A stretch of 5,169 nt of DNA from Bacillota bacterium (GTDB lineage: Bacteria > Bacillota > Clostridia > Oscillospirales > Ruminococcaceae), in contig JAEZKF010000059.1 of NCBI GenBank assembly GCA_023415575.1, positions 1 to 5,169 on the forward strand, read 5' to 3'. The position numbers and the translations under genes were made by a program. Below are positions 5,096 to 5,169 of this stretch, piece by piece; the first letter of the stretch is position 1; every line of letters begins with the position of its first letter. The notes beneath the pieces were generated by a model, which saw only the letters and a list, made by a program, of their open reading frames with translations, searched no databases and was not told the DNA's origin.

Positions 5096-5169
5096 TCAAG
5101 CAATAAACTGGCATCGCAATTCCAGCGGTGTCAGTTTGGTTTTAGTCTGAATGCGCTGGTGGTTATAGA
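5096..5169 (-). CDS. IS3-family transposase (OrfB), C-terminal fragment
   Basis: The last 23 residues and stop of a transposase run in from the right edge: YNHQRIQTKTKLTPLELRCQ followed by FIA and TGA (5098-5096). The pattern YN..RIQ.K.KLTP.E.R is the characteristic end of IS3-family OrfB proteins, just after the integrase core (rve, DDE) domain. The catalytic residues lie outside the window, so intactness cannot be judged. The stop is followed on - by about 35 bp of non-coding DNA and the terminal repeat. Confidence 0.85.
   Translation of the reverse strand, partial: YNHQRIQTKTKLTPLELRCQFIA

Larger units (their letters stand above)
5036..5169 (-). mobile_element. IS3-family insertion sequence, 3' end only (runs off the right edge)
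   Basis: The element enters with a TG-starting terminal repeat, followed by a short non-coding stretch and then the 3' end of a transposase gene on -. The window cuts the element, so its full length, other end and target duplication are not visible. Group assignment within IS3 is not possible from this piece. Confidence 0.75.

Overview
The window looks like the chromosome of a mid-GC Clostridia-type Firmicute, possibly Oscillospiraceae-like. The grounds are strong AGGAGG-type ribosome binding sites, a probable TTG start, mixed codon use, and a GH94-type sugar phosphorylase related to proteins usually called 'cellobiose phosphorylase' in this group. The taxonomic placement is inference.

Layout. 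Positions 1-150 hold no convincing gene but several tight GC-rich hairpins, the last of them terminator-like. A small VOC/glyoxalase-fold protein follows on + (177-584). A perfect 14-bp stem (593-624) then serves as shared terminator for this gene and for a convergent two-gene operon on -. That operon is an O6-methylguanine-DNA methyltransferase (1756-1274) and a HhH-GPD DNA glycosylase of endonuclease III/MagIII type (1277-612), joined by a 4-nt ATGA overlap. A good sigma-A-type promoter with extended -10 lies upstream at 1825-1853. From about 1793 to 2230 is an AT-rich divergent intergenic region carrying this promoter and a candidate + promoter (TTGACA-17-TATTCT) for the next gene. Most of the right half (2231-4948, +) is one 905-residue GH94-type inverting glycoside phosphorylase. 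After its stop the sequence passes into mobile DNA: two related IS3-family ends in tandem (4974 and 5036), the inner belonging to an IS whose transposase C-terminus runs off the right edge on -.

How the genes relate. The two - strand genes form a likely alkylation-repair unit: one protein reverses O6-alkylguanine directly, and the other is predicted to excise alkylated bases such as 3-methyladenine. The phosphorylase stands alone as a cytoplasmic enzyme that would split a beta-glucan oligosaccharide with phosphate to sugar 1-phosphate.

Most notable points: (1) the phosphorylase has DWNN where GH94 enzymes have DWND, so the predicted general acid Asp is Asn; (2) IS insertion appears to have cut off the second arm of the phosphorylase gene's terminator; (3) two diverged IS3-type ends are stacked 62 bp apart; (4) the alkylation-repair pair is translationally coupled. 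I found no clearly new multigene defence or metabolic system here.
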